From: Gammaproteobacteria bacterium
GTDB taxonomy: Bacteria; Pseudomonadota; Gammaproteobacteria; Steroidobacterales; Rariloculaceae
NCBI GenBank assembly: GCA_016927175.1
Contig: JAFGNC010000573.1
Location: 1-6,478, forward strand
DNA: 6,478 bases
Reading direction: 5' to 3'
Positions 6,125 through 6,478 of the stretch are shown in pieces; the stretch's first letter is position 1, and each line of letters starts with the position of its first letter. The notes beneath the pieces were generated by a model that saw nothing but the letters and a program-made list of their open reading frames with translations, made no database searches and was not told the origin of the DNA. The position numbers and the translations under genes are program-made.

Positions 6125-6478
6125 GCGCGCGCCTCGGACAGCACTTTTCGGACGGCGCCGATCAACGTGTCGAGGTCGCGCTCGCCGATCACGAACGGCG
6201 GCATCAGGTAGACGACGTTGCCGAAGGGCCTGACCCAGACGCCTTCCTCGACGAAGCGCGCCCGCAGGGCGTCGACGTCGCGGCCGGGCTCGATCTCGAC
6301 CACGCCGATCGCCCCCTTGACGCGGACGTCGCGCACGCCGGCCATGCCGCGGCAGCCCGCGAGCCCCTCGGCCAGCTGCCGCTCGATCGCCGCGACCTGC
6401 GCAAGGCGCGGCTCGGACTCGAACAGGTCGAGCGACGCGTGCGCGGCCGCGCACGCGAGCGCATTGCCGGCATAGGTC
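6121..6478 (-). CDS. bioA: Adenosylmethionine-8-amino-7-oxononanoate aminotransferase, C-terminal part
   Basis: Biotin synthesis enzyme that transfers the amino group of S-adenosylmethionine to KAPA, giving 7,8-diaminopelargonate; PLP-dependent, cytoplasmic. Only the last 118 residues are in the window; the gene enters from the right edge, so the PLP lysine is not visible. The visible part aligns closely with the E. coli BioA C-terminus: TYAGNALACAAAHASLDLFE (E. coli FMGNPLACAAANASLAIL), VRDVRVKGAIGVVEIEP, FVEEGVWVRPFGNVVYLMPP and a final FVIGERDLDTLIGAV. The Arg in WVRPFG corresponds to the substrate-carboxylate-binding arginine (R391 in E. coli), and the YLMPP segment is characteristic of BioA among class III aminotransferases. 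Its stop codon overlaps the TTG start of the transporter, so the two are probably cotranscribed. Other biotin genes are not in the window. Confidence 0.93.
   Translation of the reverse strand, partial: TYAGNALACAAAHASLDLFESEPRLAQVAAIERQLAEGLAGCRGMAGVRDVRVKGAIGVVEIEPGRDVDALRARFVEEGVWVRPFGNVVYLMPPFVIGERDLDTLIGAVRKVLSEARA
6132..6135 (-). promoter_or_regulatory. Shine-Dalgarno for the TTG start of the transporter
   Basis: On the minus strand GAGG lies seven bases before the TTG at 6124-6122, inside the last codons of bioA. This is the best ribosome binding site in the window and decides the start codon of the transporter in favour of TTG over internal ATGs. Confidence 0.6.

Noticed and set aside
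4592..6211. Long open frame (539 codons) on the plus strand opposite the transporter
   Set aside because: Translation is dominated by Arg, Glu, Gln and Ala with no motif. The minus strand has clear QSSS signatures, so this is a shadow.
6217..6240. A further repeat copy inside bioA (GGGCCTGACCCAGAC resembles the repeat core plus CCAGAC)
   Set aside because: It encodes the conserved WVRPFG segment of BioA, lacks the flanking A/T runs and has no inverted partner, so the likeness is coincidental.

Overview
The window is very GC-rich DNA from a chromosome, packed with housekeeping biosynthesis genes, and it suggests a proteobacterium. The ProA, ProB, IlvN and BioA proteins all read like proteobacterial homologues, and the short GGGGTCAGGGCCC-type repeats resemble the REP-like intergenic repeats common in Gamma- and Betaproteobacteria. 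The exact taxon cannot be settled from this stretch. No phage, plasmid, CRISPR, rRNA or tRNA signal was seen.

Layout from left to right. (1) Bases 1-2289, all on the minus strand and transcribed leftwards, hold ilvN (acetolactate synthase regulatory subunit), proB (glutamate 5-kinase) and the start of proA (glutamate-5-semialdehyde dehydrogenase), which runs off the left edge. The ilvN stop and proB start overlap as ATGA. proB and proA are separated by a perfect 30-bp inverted repeat. (2) Bases 2290-2562 are a divergent intergenic region with three more copies of the same repeat and an AT-richer patch that probably carries the promoters. (3) Bases 2563-4440, plus strand, encode the large catalytic subunit of acetolactate synthase (ilvB), so the two subunits of one enzyme are transcribed away from each other. 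(4) Bases 4376-6124, minus strand, encode a Na+/phosphate cotransporter-family membrane protein whose 3' end overlaps the 3' end of ilvB tail to tail by 65 bp. (5) Bases 6121-6478, minus strand, are the C-terminal part of bioA (biotin synthesis), whose stop codon overlaps a TTG start of the transporter as TTGA.

Functionally, IlvB and IlvN together would catalyse and feedback-regulate the first step of branched-chain amino acid synthesis. ProB and ProA carry out the first two steps from glutamate to proline. BioA makes 7,8-diaminopelargonate for biotin. The transporter is not obviously linked to any of these. The genes are ordinary; what stands out is the arrangement: split and divergent acetolactate synthase subunits, an ilvN-proB-proA transcription unit, and five copies of one repeat placed exactly in the two real intergenic gaps.
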